A stretch of DNA of 27,359 nt from a virus: the IMG/VR virus record IMGVR_UViG_3300045051_000388, positions 1 to 27,359 of that record. One strand, given 5' to 3'. Of this stretch, positions 22,460-27,359 are shown in pieces; positions within the stretch are counted from its first letter, which is position 1, and every line of letters begins with the position of its first letter. The notes beneath the pieces were generated by a model. That model did no database searches, was not told the origin of the DNA, and was given only the letters and a program-made list of their open reading frames with translations. The position numbers and the translations under genes are program-made.

Positions 22460-22699
22460 TTGACACCTCATGACGCGGCAGACTGGCTCAACATCTTCGG
22501 TAACGCCATCTGGATCTTCTTTAGCGCCGGGGCCCTCTATGCCGGGTTCCGATACCAGTTCAAGGAGCTGAGGAAGGACATCCAAAACGCGAGAGAGGAA
22601 AACGCGAAGGAGCACATAGACATGAAGGCGGACCTCCTCGACCACGAGCACCGGATTCGGGTCGTTGAGTGGCGTCGCCCTGCGCGGGAAGAGGACTGA
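22460..22699 (+). CDS. Holin-like one-TM protein
   Basis: 79 aa. One hydrophobic segment (IFGNAIWIFFSAGALYAGF, about residues 12-30) is followed by a charged coiled coil (KELRKDIQNAREENAKEHID) and a basic end. This resembles XhlA-type or spanin-like lysis helpers, and it lies directly before the endolysin. The start is TTG 22460 with AGGTGAG upstream. Its TGA overlaps the endolysin ATG (TGATG). Confidence 0.65.
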   Translation: MTPHDAADWLNIFGNAIWIFFSAGALYAGFRYQFKELRKDIQNAREENAKEHIDMKADLLDHEHRIRVVEWRRPAREED

Positions 22700-23073
22700 T
22701 GGGTGACCTCTCCGAACACTTCGACCGCTCCGAGTTTGCCTGCAAGTGTGGCTGCGGGAAGGACGACGTAAGTTCCGACCTCGTGTTCCGCCTGGAGCGG
22801 CTCCGTGGGTTCCTTCGGCACCCAATCCACATCCATTCCGGGGTGCGCTGCGAGATGCACAACATCCAGATGGGGGGGAAGCCCGACTCCGCGCATCTGA
22901 CCGGAGAGGCCGCGGACATCGATTGTTCGGAGTCTCACACCCGGTGGCTCATGAAGCACCACATCTACGTCTGGAGCCTGTTCAACCGAGTCGGAAACGG
23001 AGACACGTTCCTCCATGTGGACGTGTCGAAGACTCTGCCCCAGGAGGTTGAATGGAACTATCCGCAATCATGA
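22699..23073 (+). CDS. Endolysin, peptidase M15 family
   Basis: 124 aa, the normal size for a single-domain M15 peptidase. LSEHFDRSEFACKCGCGKDD at the N-terminus is the usual entry motif. Zinc ligands are visible: H66 (SAHLTGEAADID), D73 and H106 (FLHVD). The preceding HSGVRCEMHN helps form the cleft. These enzymes cut peptide cross-links of the cell wall. There is no signal peptide, so release should depend on the neighbouring holin-like proteins. ATG 22699 was chosen by the TGATG overlap; the next gene starts inside its 3' end. Confidence 0.88.
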   Translation: MGDLSEHFDRSEFACKCGCGKDDVSSDLVFRLERLRGFLRHPIHIHSGVRCEMHNIQMGGKPDSAHLTGEAADIDCSESHTRWLMKHHIYVWSLFNRVGNGDTFLHVDVSKTLPQEVEWNYPQS

Positions 23074-23234
23074 ATCTGATTCTGGTGGCCGTTGTTGTGG
23101 GTGCGGTGCTCTACCTCTTCAACATGCTCCCGATTGATGCAACGGTGAAGAAGGTGGCCAACGTGCTAGCTCTGATTGTCATCATCGTCTGGGCCATTCG
23201 CTGGATCATGTCTCACCTAGGAGGTATGCATTGA
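23052..23234 (+). CDS. Two-TM holin-like membrane protein
   Basis: 60 aa, two hydrophobic helices (LILVAVVVGAVLYLFNM and VANVLALIVIIVWAIRWI) joined by a short polar turn (PIDATVKK). This Thr/Lys-turn layout resembles small phage holins. AGGAGG lies four bases before ATG 23052. It overlaps both the endolysin and the next small membrane protein, so the lysis block is tightly coupled. Confidence 0.72.
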   Translation: MELSAIMNLILVAVVVGAVLYLFNMLPIDATVKKVANVLALIVIIVWAIRWIMSHLGGMH

Positions 23235-23398
23235 GCAAGACCACGCTGACCGGAATCCTGACCATTTTGGGCGGGCTCACGACCTACGTCATCGCCTTCA
23301 TTGGGGGCCACGGACAGGACGCGGCAATCATCGCTGCGGTTCTCACGGCCATCTCGACTGGGATCGGTCTCATCAAGGCCGCCGACGCTCCAAAGTGA
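23231..23398 (+). CDS. 55-aa two-TM membrane protein
   Basis: TTG 23231 to TGA 23398, beginning MSKTTLTGILTILGGLTTYV, then GGHGQDAA, then a second hydrophobic helix (IIAAVLTAISTGIGLI). AGGAGG lies six bases upstream, and the start overlaps the previous stop as TTGA. Two small membrane proteins side by side suggest a holin/antiholin or pinholin pair, but which is which cannot be read from the sequence. Confidence 0.7.
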   Translation: MSKTTLTGILTILGGLTTYVIAFIGGHGQDAAIIAAVLTAISTGIGLIKAADAPK

Positions 23399-23496
23399 AG
23401 TTCGGCCTGAGATGGATCGAGAAGGCTGGCAACCTAGTGGGGAAGGTCGTCGATGCGGTCCGAGCCGGGCTTTCGGTCCTGAAGAAGAAGCCCTGA
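23395..23496 (+). CDS. 33-aa amphipathic microprotein
   Basis: GTG 23395 to TGA 23496: MKFGLRWIEKAGNLVGKVVD, then AVRAGLSVLKKKP. It is one continuous basic amphipathic helix, like a membrane-surface or antimicrobial-type peptide. The start overlaps the previous stop as GTGA; no separate ribosome site is present, so translation would be coupled. A lysis-accessory role is inferred from place and composition. Confidence 0.5.
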   Translation: MKFGLRWIEKAGNLVGKVVDAVRAGLSVLKKKP

Positions 23497-23497
23497 T

Positions 23498-23626
23498 TTG
23501 GTCCCCATCTTCCCGGGACTGACCAGACTTGAGACTAAGAAGAAGGTGGCGAAACTGTCTCACGGTAGGGGCTGGGTAGCGGGCAAGCCCCGCGGCCCCT
23601 ACAAGCCCAAGCGGCGTGCCAAGTGA
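23498..23626 (+). CDS. 42-aa basic microprotein
   Basis: TTG 23498 to TGA 23626 (VPIFPGLTRLETKKKVAKLS, then a Gly/Arg/Lys/Pro-rich tail WVAGKPRGPYKPKRRAK). Its stop overlaps the next GTG as GTGA, which supports a real gene; the start is less sure (an internal GTG at 23546 is possible). The function is unknown; the basic tail could bind nucleic acid or the membrane surface. Confidence 0.5.
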   Translation: MVPIFPGLTRLETKKKVAKLSHGRGWVAGKPRGPYKPKRRAK

Positions 23627-23946
23627 GCTACTGGGCTCTTTTCATCGTGCTCGCCTCGATGTCGATGTCGGTCCAGCTGTCCTGGACGAACCCGCCAGAG
23701 GCTGACCTCAAGTCCATGAGGTTCACGGCCTACTGCACGTCGCTGCCGGATACTACGTACACGGAGCCGATGCCGGAATACTTCGGCAGGGATGGAGTCA
23801 TCATTCCAGGGGCTCGGGACTCACTCTCGGTGGCCTTGCCATGTAGGACTGTACAGACAACGTGGCAGTTCGCATGCTGGGCCGTGGACACGGCTGGGAA
23901 CGTCTCAGCGAGGAGCAACGTGGCGACTGTGGCCGTACCTCACTAG
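23623..23946 (+). CDS. Small exported fibronectin-III-like protein
   Basis: 107 aa. The first 16 residues (MSYWALFIVLASMSMS) are hydrophobic, like a signal or anchor segment. The remainder matches a fibronectin type III sandwich: VQLSWTNPPEADLKSMRF at the first strands and QFACWAVDTAGNVSARSNVA at the last, with three Cys. The start is GTG 23623, coupled to the previous gene. Last gene of the late operon; its stop TAG overlaps that of the facing minus gene. Surface display or superinfection exclusion are possible roles, not shown. Confidence 0.62.
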   Translation: MSYWALFIVLASMSMSVQLSWTNPPEADLKSMRFTAYCTSLPDTTYTEPMPEYFGRDGVIIPGARDSLSVALPCRTVQTTWQFACWAVDTAGNVSARSNVATVAVPH

Positions 23947-24161
23947 CGTTTCCTGGCGAGAGAGTCGGCCAATGCGAGCCACAGGCTAAGTTCAACCATC
24001 ATCACGCCGTCGCTGGCCAGGCCTTGAGTAGAGCGCATCAGGTCCGCCTTCTCCTCCAGTTCGGAGGCGATGACGAGCAATGGTTCTGCGGGCCACAACC
24101 CGCCCATGAGCGCCGCCACGTCCCGAATCCTCTCCGCTAGGCTGAGAGATGGGGCGGTCAC
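23943..24161 (-). CDS. Small helical protein, last of leftward operon
   Basis: 72 aa, entirely helical (LAERIRDVAALMGGLWPAEP and LVIASELEEKADLMRSTQGL), no known domain. The start is GTG 24161, overlapping the upstream stop as GTGA, with GAAGG eight bases before it. It faces the late operon, and the two TAG stops share CTAG at 23943-23946. Confidence 0.62.
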   Translation of the reverse strand: MTAPSLSLAERIRDVAALMGGLWPAEPLLVIASELEEKADLMRSTQGLASDGVMMVELSLWLALADSLARKR

Positions 24162-24493
24162 GGACGAGCCTTCATATCTTCAATGAAGGTGGACTCGTTT
24201 GCGCCTTCTCCGGCAGCGATCCATCCTCCAGCGGGAGACAGAACTCCAGCGAGCCAGCCGTTGTAGAAAATGGCGGCATGGACTGGAGCTACATCCGGGC
24301 ATCCCATAGAGCCTTCCGGTTCCGCGTGTATTGGTGCGTCGGTACCGTTCAAGACAACGGCCCACGGTCCAACTGTCTCGGTCACCACCTTCCCCTTGAC
24401 TGGTGCGTGCCCGCGGGCCTGCATCAGTTCTGCCATGGCAACAAACGCCTCGCTGATTCCAGTCTTATCTACTTGCTCACCAATCGTGGTCAC
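24158..24493 (-). CDS. Unknown operon protein, beta-rich C-terminal half
   Basis: 111 aa. An N-terminal helix (EAFVAMAELMQARGHAPVKG) is followed by strands (GPWAVVLNGTDAPIHAEPEG, AAIFYNGWLAGVLSPAGGWI) and a short acidic tail. I do not recognise the family. The start is GTG 24493 with GGAGG four bases upstream; it overlaps genes on both sides by four bases, so it sits firmly in the operon. Confidence 0.65.
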   Translation of the reverse strand: MTTIGEQVDKTGISEAFVAMAELMQARGHAPVKGKVVTETVGPWAVVLNGTDAPIHAEPEGSMGCPDVAPVHAAIFYNGWLAGVLSPAGGWIAAGEGANESTFIEDMKARP

Positions 24494-24831
24494 GTTCCCT
24501 CCTTGAGCACTTCATCCAGAGCGGCGAGCCACGACTTGAAAACGTCAGCTAATACGTGACCAGGACCCGCAAAGGCGATGGTGATTGCGAGGTCATCCCT
24601 GACCTTCTGGATTGCTTCCCGGTTCTGGCGAAGGCGGAACTCAATGCGATCAGCCGCGCGATACAATCGCACGTACTCAATCGCTCGCTCTAGGGTGTCC
24701 ACGTCCATAGGCTCGGTCATCGGAGCAGGTCCTTCGAGAGCATGTCGAGCGCCCACTTCGGCCACTGGCTGAGCAGTTCCGGGCATAGGTGTCCGACCAC
24801 GCGGCCGCTTCCGTTCAAAATAGGAATCCAT
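24490..24831 (-). CDS. Unknown helical operon protein
   Basis: 113 aa. A basic Pro-rich N-terminus (MDSYFERKRPRGRTPMPG) leads to a helical domain (DVDTLERAIEYVRLYRAADR, then RLRQNREAIQKVRDDLAITI). ATG 24831 lies one base after the upstream stop, with GGGGGAG seven bases upstream; this ribosome site is part of the 24-bp repeat at 24841-24864. ATG 24720 (76 aa) is an alternative start with AAGGA ten bases upstream. Confidence 0.62.
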   Translation of the reverse strand: MDSYFERKRPRGRTPMPGTAQPVAEVGARHALEGPAPMTEPMDVDTLERAIEYVRLYRAADRIEFRLRQNREAIQKVRDDLAITIAFAGPGHVLADVFKSWLAALDEVLKEGT

Positions 24832-24832
24832 C

Positions 24833-25159
24833 TCACTTCTCCCCCTCCTTCGATGGCTCGGCCTTCTTCCCTGGATACTGGCCGCTCGTCGTGTCTCGGA
24901 ACTCGGGTGGCTTCGCTGGCTCGGTGAGGGCCCCCTCCTTCGATGGCTCGGCCTCTGTCCGTCTATGCCATTCCAGGTATTCCGATGTTTGCAGAACATC
25001 GCTCCAAAACGGATGGCGTTCCGGCAGATTGCGCGGCTTCCCATCTTTACGTATAGGGCACGGGCCAAAGAAGCTATGCAACTCGAAGAAGACCTTGCCG
25101 CAGCGGTAGGGGCCGTCCGAGATGCTAACTATGGCGTTCCCGACGTGGTAGCAGGTCAC
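24833..25159 (-). CDS. Unknown protein with repeated Pro/Lys/Glu tail
   Basis: 108 aa. The N-terminal 65 residues (VGNAIVSISDGPYRCGKVFF, then PFWSDVLQTSEYLEWHRR) look globular with three Cys; the tail is disordered and carries AEPSKEG twice, encoded by a 24-bp perfect DNA repeat. The start is GTG 25159, overlapping the previous TGA as GTGA, with GAGGGA upstream. No family is recognised. Confidence 0.65.
   Translation of the reverse strand: MTCYHVGNAIVSISDGPYRCGKVFFELHSFFGPCPIRKDGKPRNLPERHPFWSDVLQTSEYLEWHRRTEAEPSKEGALTEPAKPPEFRDTTSGQYPGKKAEPSKEGEK
24841..24955. repeat. 24-bp perfect direct repeat pair
   Basis: Copies lie at 24841-24864 and 24932-24955, 91 bases apart. On the minus strand each encodes AEPSKEG and contains an AAGGAGGGGG ribosome-site sequence; only the 24841 copy precedes a start codon (24831). 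Nearby, a 22-base imperfect repeat with core GCTCGGTGAGGGC occurs at 24911 and 25161, so the segment seems to have grown by local duplication. Confidence 0.75.
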
Positions 25160-25530
25160 GGCTTCCCTCGCTCGGTGAGGGCGCGGAGGACTTCGTTGTC
25201 GGCGTCGATCTGCGCCCATTCCCCACAGGTGCATGGGGTGTTACTGGTAATACAATCTTCGGCTGGGCAGCCGTACCCATGGTCCCAAGCCCCACGTTGC
25301 TTCTCGGGTATGCGCCGTCGCAATATGCCGACTATTTCCGCCCGTTCCTTCTCGTAGCGTTCGACTTGGGCTCGGAGTTCGCGCCGAAGCTCAACGACAC
25401 ACTCGGGGCACCCGCTAGCCTGGAGCGGATCCCACTTCCCGTGCGTGTTGCAGTAGTACGTGAAAGGGACCGGCGGCCCATCTTTCTCCTGAGCCTGCAC
25501 GCTTTCGCGCCCATCAGGTGATTGGCTCAC
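25156..25530 (-). CDS. Cys-rich, zinc-binding-like operon protein
   Basis: 124 aa. The first metal-site pattern is YYCNTHGKWDPLQASGCPEC, followed by a charged coiled coil (RRELRAQVERYEKERAEIVG) and a second Cys/His cluster (GYGCPAEDC, then TPCTCGEW). Two zinc sites joined by a coiled coil suggest a dimeric adaptor (inference). The start is GTG 25530, after the previous TAG by one base, with GGAAG ten bases upstream. An in-frame extension to 25818 shadows the next gene and is rejected. Confidence 0.68.
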   Translation of the reverse strand: MSQSPDGRESVQAQEKDGPPVPFTYYCNTHGKWDPLQASGCPECVVELRRELRAQVERYEKERAEIVGILRRRIPEKQRGAWDHGYGCPAEDCITSNTPCTCGEWAQIDADNEVLRALTERGKP

Positions 25531-25531
25531 G

Positions 25532-25873
25532 CTATCGCAGCTTCCGGTCCCCTTCTCCTGGCGTTCGATCGACGGGCTCGTAGGTCGCCTCGAAGATGTC
25601 TGGCTTGCAGGGGTAGAACTCGCCCTTGATGCCCTTGATGATCCAGTCTCCGGGGCACACGGTGTGGCCCCCTTCCAGCGTGTCGATCCATCCGTGCTCA
25701 TGCCAGCGGACGCCGCACGAGTGTAGAGTTTGGCCTGCGTACTCTGGCTCCGGGCGACGGAAGTATCGGACGATTCGCCCCTCTCGTTTGGGGTCGCCGT
25801 CCTCCGGGTGGTCCCCATTCACATACCAGCGATGGGCCTCAATCACTACGGGCTTCTTCCGGTATTTCGCCAT
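25532..25873 (-). CDS. Conserved phage protein of unknown function
   Basis: 113 aa. The pattern MAKYRKKPVVIEAHRW at the start and TVCPGDWIIKGIKGEFYPCK followed by PDIFEATYEPV near the end is a widespread phage family I recognise by sequence but whose function is unknown to me. ATG 25873 is preferred over ATG 25879 because GGAGG then lies eight bases upstream. The protein looks compact and beta-rich. Confidence 0.82.
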   Translation of the reverse strand: MAKYRKKPVVIEAHRWYVNGDHPEDGDPKREGRIVRYFRRPEPEYAGQTLHSCGVRWHEHGWIDTLEGGHTVCPGDWIIKGIKGEFYPCKPDIFEATYEPVDRTPGEGDRKLR

Positions 25874-25890
25874 CTTCATCGCCTCCAGGG

Positions 25891-26160
25891 TTAGTGACGG
25901 CTCAAATAGCCGGAGCCGGAGCCGGAGCCGTCGCCGTAGCCGTAGCCGTAGCCGTAGCCGTCGCCGGAGCCGGAGCCGTAGCCGTAGCCGTCGCCGTAGC
26001 CGGAGCCGTAGCCGTCGCCGGAGCCGGAGCCGTCGCCGTAGCCGTAGCCGTAGCCGTAGCCGTCGCCGTAGCCGGAGCCGTAGCCGGAGCCGTAGCCGTA
26101 GCCGGAGCCGTAGCCGTCGCCGGACGTATGGCTATCCTCTCCTAGAGATGCTTGGACCAT
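25891..26160 (-). CDS. Gly-Tyr/Ser/Asp dipeptide-repeat protein
   Basis: 89 aa: a 13-residue head (MVQASLGEDSHTS), then 36 uninterrupted Gly-X dipeptides where X is Tyr (18), Ser (11) or Asp (7), then LSRH. Glycine is GGC throughout, and X codons are TAC, TCC or GAC except the last, TAT. The protein should be disordered, acidic and tyrosine-rich, comparable in composition to phase-separating or adhesive low-complexity sequences. ATG 26160 has GGAGG four bases upstream and lies 19 bases inside the preceding gene, which argues for a real gene. The function is unknown. Confidence 0.72.
   Translation of the reverse strand: MVQASLGEDSHTSGDGYGSGYGYGSGYGSGYGDGYGYGYGYGDGSGSGDGYGSGYGDGYGYGSGSGDGYGYGYGYGDGSGSGSGYLSRH
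25906..26121. repeat. 216-bp hexanucleotide tract, 36 units
   Basis: Exactly 36 hexamers, on the plus strand GCCGTA, GCCGGA or GCCGTC in mixed order (the last unit is GCCATA in coding sense terms). A block of four Tyr units followed by Asp, Ser, Ser occurs twice (units 11-17 and 28-34). Unit gain or loss changes protein length by two residues without shifting the frame, so length variation is expected. Confidence 0.85.
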
Positions 26161-26465
26161 TTCCCCTCCACGCAGTCCATCGTGGCGATCACGGTCAGGC
26201 GATGGAACCGGAGCGTTGGGCACTTGTCGAGCTTCGTGTCTGAGGTAGGGCCGCCTTCGGCAATCTCGCCGAGTCCTTTCTTCGTGCCCCAAATTCTGAC
26301 CACCGAGGCATCGGTCAATGTACACTCGTCGCCGTCCTGCTTGTAGCGGCCCACAGCGACCCAGCCTCGCTGGAGAATGACGATCTTCACGTCGGAGTTC
26401 CCATTACTCCTGCAAAGCTCGGCCTTGAGTTCCCGCTTCTGGTCCTCGGTCAGTTCGACTTTCAT
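26142..26465 (-). CDS. Conserved phage protein of unknown function
   Basis: 107 aa. The sequence KIVILQRGWVAVGRYKQDGD, then TLTDASVVRIWGTKKGLGEI and a C-terminal CPTLRFHRLTVIATMDCVEG, is a conserved phage family (DUF6948-like in my reading, not verified); small beta-rich protein, role unknown. ATG 26465 has AAGGAG upstream. It overlaps the Gly-Tyr repeat gene by 19 bases. Confidence 0.78.
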   Translation of the reverse strand: MKVELTEDQKRELKAELCRSNGNSDVKIVILQRGWVAVGRYKQDGDECTLTDASVVRIWGTKKGLGEIAEGGPTSDTKLDKCPTLRFHRLTVIATMDCVEGKWSKHL

Positions 26466-26597
26466 GGTTCTCCTTTCCAGGGTTAGTGACGGCTCGCGGG
26501 CCCGGCGTTCGGACTCTGGGGTTTGGCTAGCACCAACCTTTGGAGTATCCGGGCACTTTCACTCCTCGGCGCTATGCTAGTCGCGCCGCCGCGAGCC
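26466..26597 (-). other. 132-bp gap with possible leader peptide
   Basis: This holds the second copy of the 20-bp repeat and a minute frame at 26527-26556 (MPGYSKGWC, from GTG with GAGGAG five bases upstream). No longer gene is supported. A frame ending in ASRH at the repeat resembles the LSRH end of the Gly-Tyr gene, as if a gene end had been copied. Confidence 0.3.
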
Positions 26598-26765
26598 TCA
26601 CAGCTTCTTCTCCCTATTCGCTTCTAGAGCCACACCCTCAAGCCTGAACTCGTCGATGTGGGCCACGTTCATCGGCCAGCCGAGCCCTGTATGCATCCAC
26701 CAGCGGCGACATTCGGGCTTGCAACCGCAACGGTCCCACTTCTTCCTCGATAGAAGGGCCAGCAT
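26598..26765 (-). CDS. 55-aa Cys-containing microprotein
   Basis: ATG 26765 to TGA 26598. It begins MLALLSRKKWDRCGCKPECR, continues RWWMHTGLGWPMN, and ends in an acidic helix and a basic tail. CGCKPEC could bind a metal or form disulfides. The start directly follows the HNH stop (TAGATG), with GGAAG upstream. No family is recognised. Confidence 0.65.
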   Translation of the reverse strand: MLALLSRKKWDRCGCKPECRRWWMHTGLGWPMNVAHIDEFRLEGVALEANREKKL

Positions 26766-27311
26766 CTAGAGCTTCTTCCTTTCCGCCTCTAAATAGGCTC
26801 TCACGAGTTCCGGGTCGGTCTTGCGGGGCTTGGTGAACTTGAGCAGGTCGAGCTTCGTCACGACTTCAGGCCCAACCTCCGCCTTCCACCATTTGAGCAT
26901 TGCATCTCCAGCCCCTGGTGAGGCGTCGTGCCATCTCATGTGGCAGGCTCGGCATAGGACGAGCGAGTTGAGGAGGTTCCAGCGAAGCACCCTTGACCGC
27001 CGCGAGTGGACGTGCGCCCAATCGAATAGCCCGCTCTCCTTGCCGCACTTGCGGCATTTGTTCCCGTCCCGCAGGAACACGACCTCCCTACAGAGGGCAT
27101 CCAGTTCCTTCACCGTCGCCCGTCTCTTAGCGGCTCGTGGGGATCGGACCCGCTTCTTGCGAGGGGGGGACAAGAGAAGGAGCCAGCGTTCAAGGGCGTC
27201 ATAGGATACGCTGGTACCTTCACATTGCCGCCCATCGGAGTAGATGTTGGCCTTCTTGTATTTGAGGAAGTCCGCTATCTCTCGGGCGACCCTGGATGCG
27301 GCTCGGTTCAC
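26766..27311 (-). CDS. HNH endonuclease
   Basis: 181 aa. A basic N-terminal region (PPRKKRVRSPRAAKRR at 49-64) is followed by the HNH nuclease core: C86-x-x-C89 (CRKCG), WAHVHSRR with H100 and H102, N112/N115, and C120-x-x-C123-H124 (CRACH) to H128. The two Cys pairs hold the structural zinc, and the beta-beta-alpha-metal motif cuts DNA. In many phages an HNH protein assists terminase at packaging ends; a free-standing homing nuclease is the alternative. The start is GTG 27311 (GTGA overlap with the upstream gene, seen intact at 174-177). Confidence 0.85.
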   Translation of the reverse strand: MNRAASRVAREIADFLKYKKANIYSDGRQCEGTSVSYDALERWLLLLSPPRKKRVRSPRAAKRRATVKELDALCREVVFLRDGNKCRKCGKESGLFDWAHVHSRRSRVLRWNLLNSLVLCRACHMRWHDASPGAGDAMLKWWKAEVGPEVVTKLDLLKFTKPRKTDPELVRAYLEAERKKL

Positions 27312-27359
27312 GCAGTCCTTTTCTCGCGGTCCCGAACCACCGCGGCCTTTCCGCTACAT
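27135..27359. repeat. Right copy of 225-bp terminal direct repeat
   Basis: This matches 1-225 except C at 27232 versus A at 98. It contains the first 59 codons of the HNH gene and the tail of the gene upstream of it. Confidence 0.95.
27308..27359 (-). CDS. Cys-pair protein, C-terminal fragment (duplicate)
   Basis: The last codons and stop of the gene at 174-500, repeated here because of the terminal repeat. The 5' part runs off the right edge and is found at 226-500. Confidence 0.8.
   Translation of the reverse strand, partial: CSGKAAVVRDREKRTA

Larger units (their letters stand above)
25884..26495. repeat. 20-bp direct repeat before two operon genes
   Basis: TCCAGGGTTAGTGACGGCTC occurs at 25884-25903 and 26476-26495. 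In both places it lies 10-11 bases upstream of a start codon on the minus strand (25873 and 26465). The 25884 copy also supplies the last three codons (Ser-Arg-His) and stop of the Gly-Tyr repeat gene. It may be a duplicated gene junction or a shared leader element. Confidence 0.7.

Noticed and set aside
22010-22825. Long minus-strand frame over the ejection and lysis genes
   Set aside because: Antisense to well-supported overlapping genes, no start signal, and shadow-like composition.
25906-26121. Possible CRISPR array
   Set aside because: The units are six bases with no spacers; it is a coding satellite.
25626-26243. Arg-Ser repeat and Ala-Val-Gly repeat frames on the plus strand
   Set aside because: The hexamer tract is open in several frames by its nature. 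Only the minus-strand Gly-X frame has a good ribosome site and operon fit.
26527-26556. Nine-codon frame MPGYSKGWC with a good ribosome site
   Set aside because: Too short to support as a gene; noted only as a possible leader peptide of the gene at 26142-26465.

Overview
The window looks like an almost complete genome of a small short-tailed (podovirus-like) tailed phage. The first 225 bases recur at the end (27135-27359) with one mismatch, so about 27.1 kb is unique. A minus-strand operon reads without a break across that join: the gene at 174-500 overlaps the HNH gene by a GTGA start/stop, and the full HNH gene lies at 26766-27311. The sequence is therefore circular, circularly permuted, or carries a short direct terminal repeat. 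Base composition is moderately GC-rich. Ribosome sites are strong (GGAGG type), genes overlap by ATGA, GTGA, TTGA or TAATG, and GTG and TTG starts are common. This points to a bacterial host that I cannot name. I see no tRNA, CRISPR array, integrase, insertion sequence, DNA polymerase, helicase or primase.

Minus strand, transcribed leftwards from about 2.6 kb, across the join, and down to 23.9 kb: an early or accessory operon of small proteins. The recognisable members are an ERF-type single-strand annealing protein, an HNH nuclease, two phage families of unknown function, several Cys-pair (zinc-ribbon-like) microproteins, and a protein made largely of 36 Gly-Tyr/Ser/Asp dipeptides. Its probable promoter at 2596-2624 and a second promoter at 2770-2799 each carry a 12-bp palindrome between the -35 and -10 boxes. 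A ribbon-helix-helix-like protein gene (2796-3026) sits next to them. A non-coding stretch of about 470 bp (3041-3513), rich in inverted repeats, lies upstream and is a candidate control or origin region.

Plus strand, 3.8-23.9 kb: one long late operon. The order is small Cys-pair proteins, terminase small and large subunits, a small GT-A glycosyltransferase with its own promoter, portal, two small proteins, scaffold, major capsid protein, several small virion proteins, two fibre or tailspike genes (the second a parallel beta-helix), head-tail adaptor, tail nozzle, glycine-zipper ejection proteins, and a lysis cassette. The cassette holds a one-TM holin-like protein, an M15 peptidase endolysin, and small membrane and basic proteins. 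The last plus gene is a small exported fibronectin-III-like protein. It meets the minus operon tail to tail, sharing a CTAG at the stop codons. Adaptor plus nozzle plus ejection proteins, with no tape measure or tail tube, is what makes this a podovirus-type particle.

The points most worth a second look are: a terminase large gene whose ATPase domain has no ATG, GTG or TTG start; leaderless-type promoters placed 6-7 bases before start codons; paired palindromic operators; the glycosyltransferase inside the packaging module; and the Gly-Tyr repeat gene.
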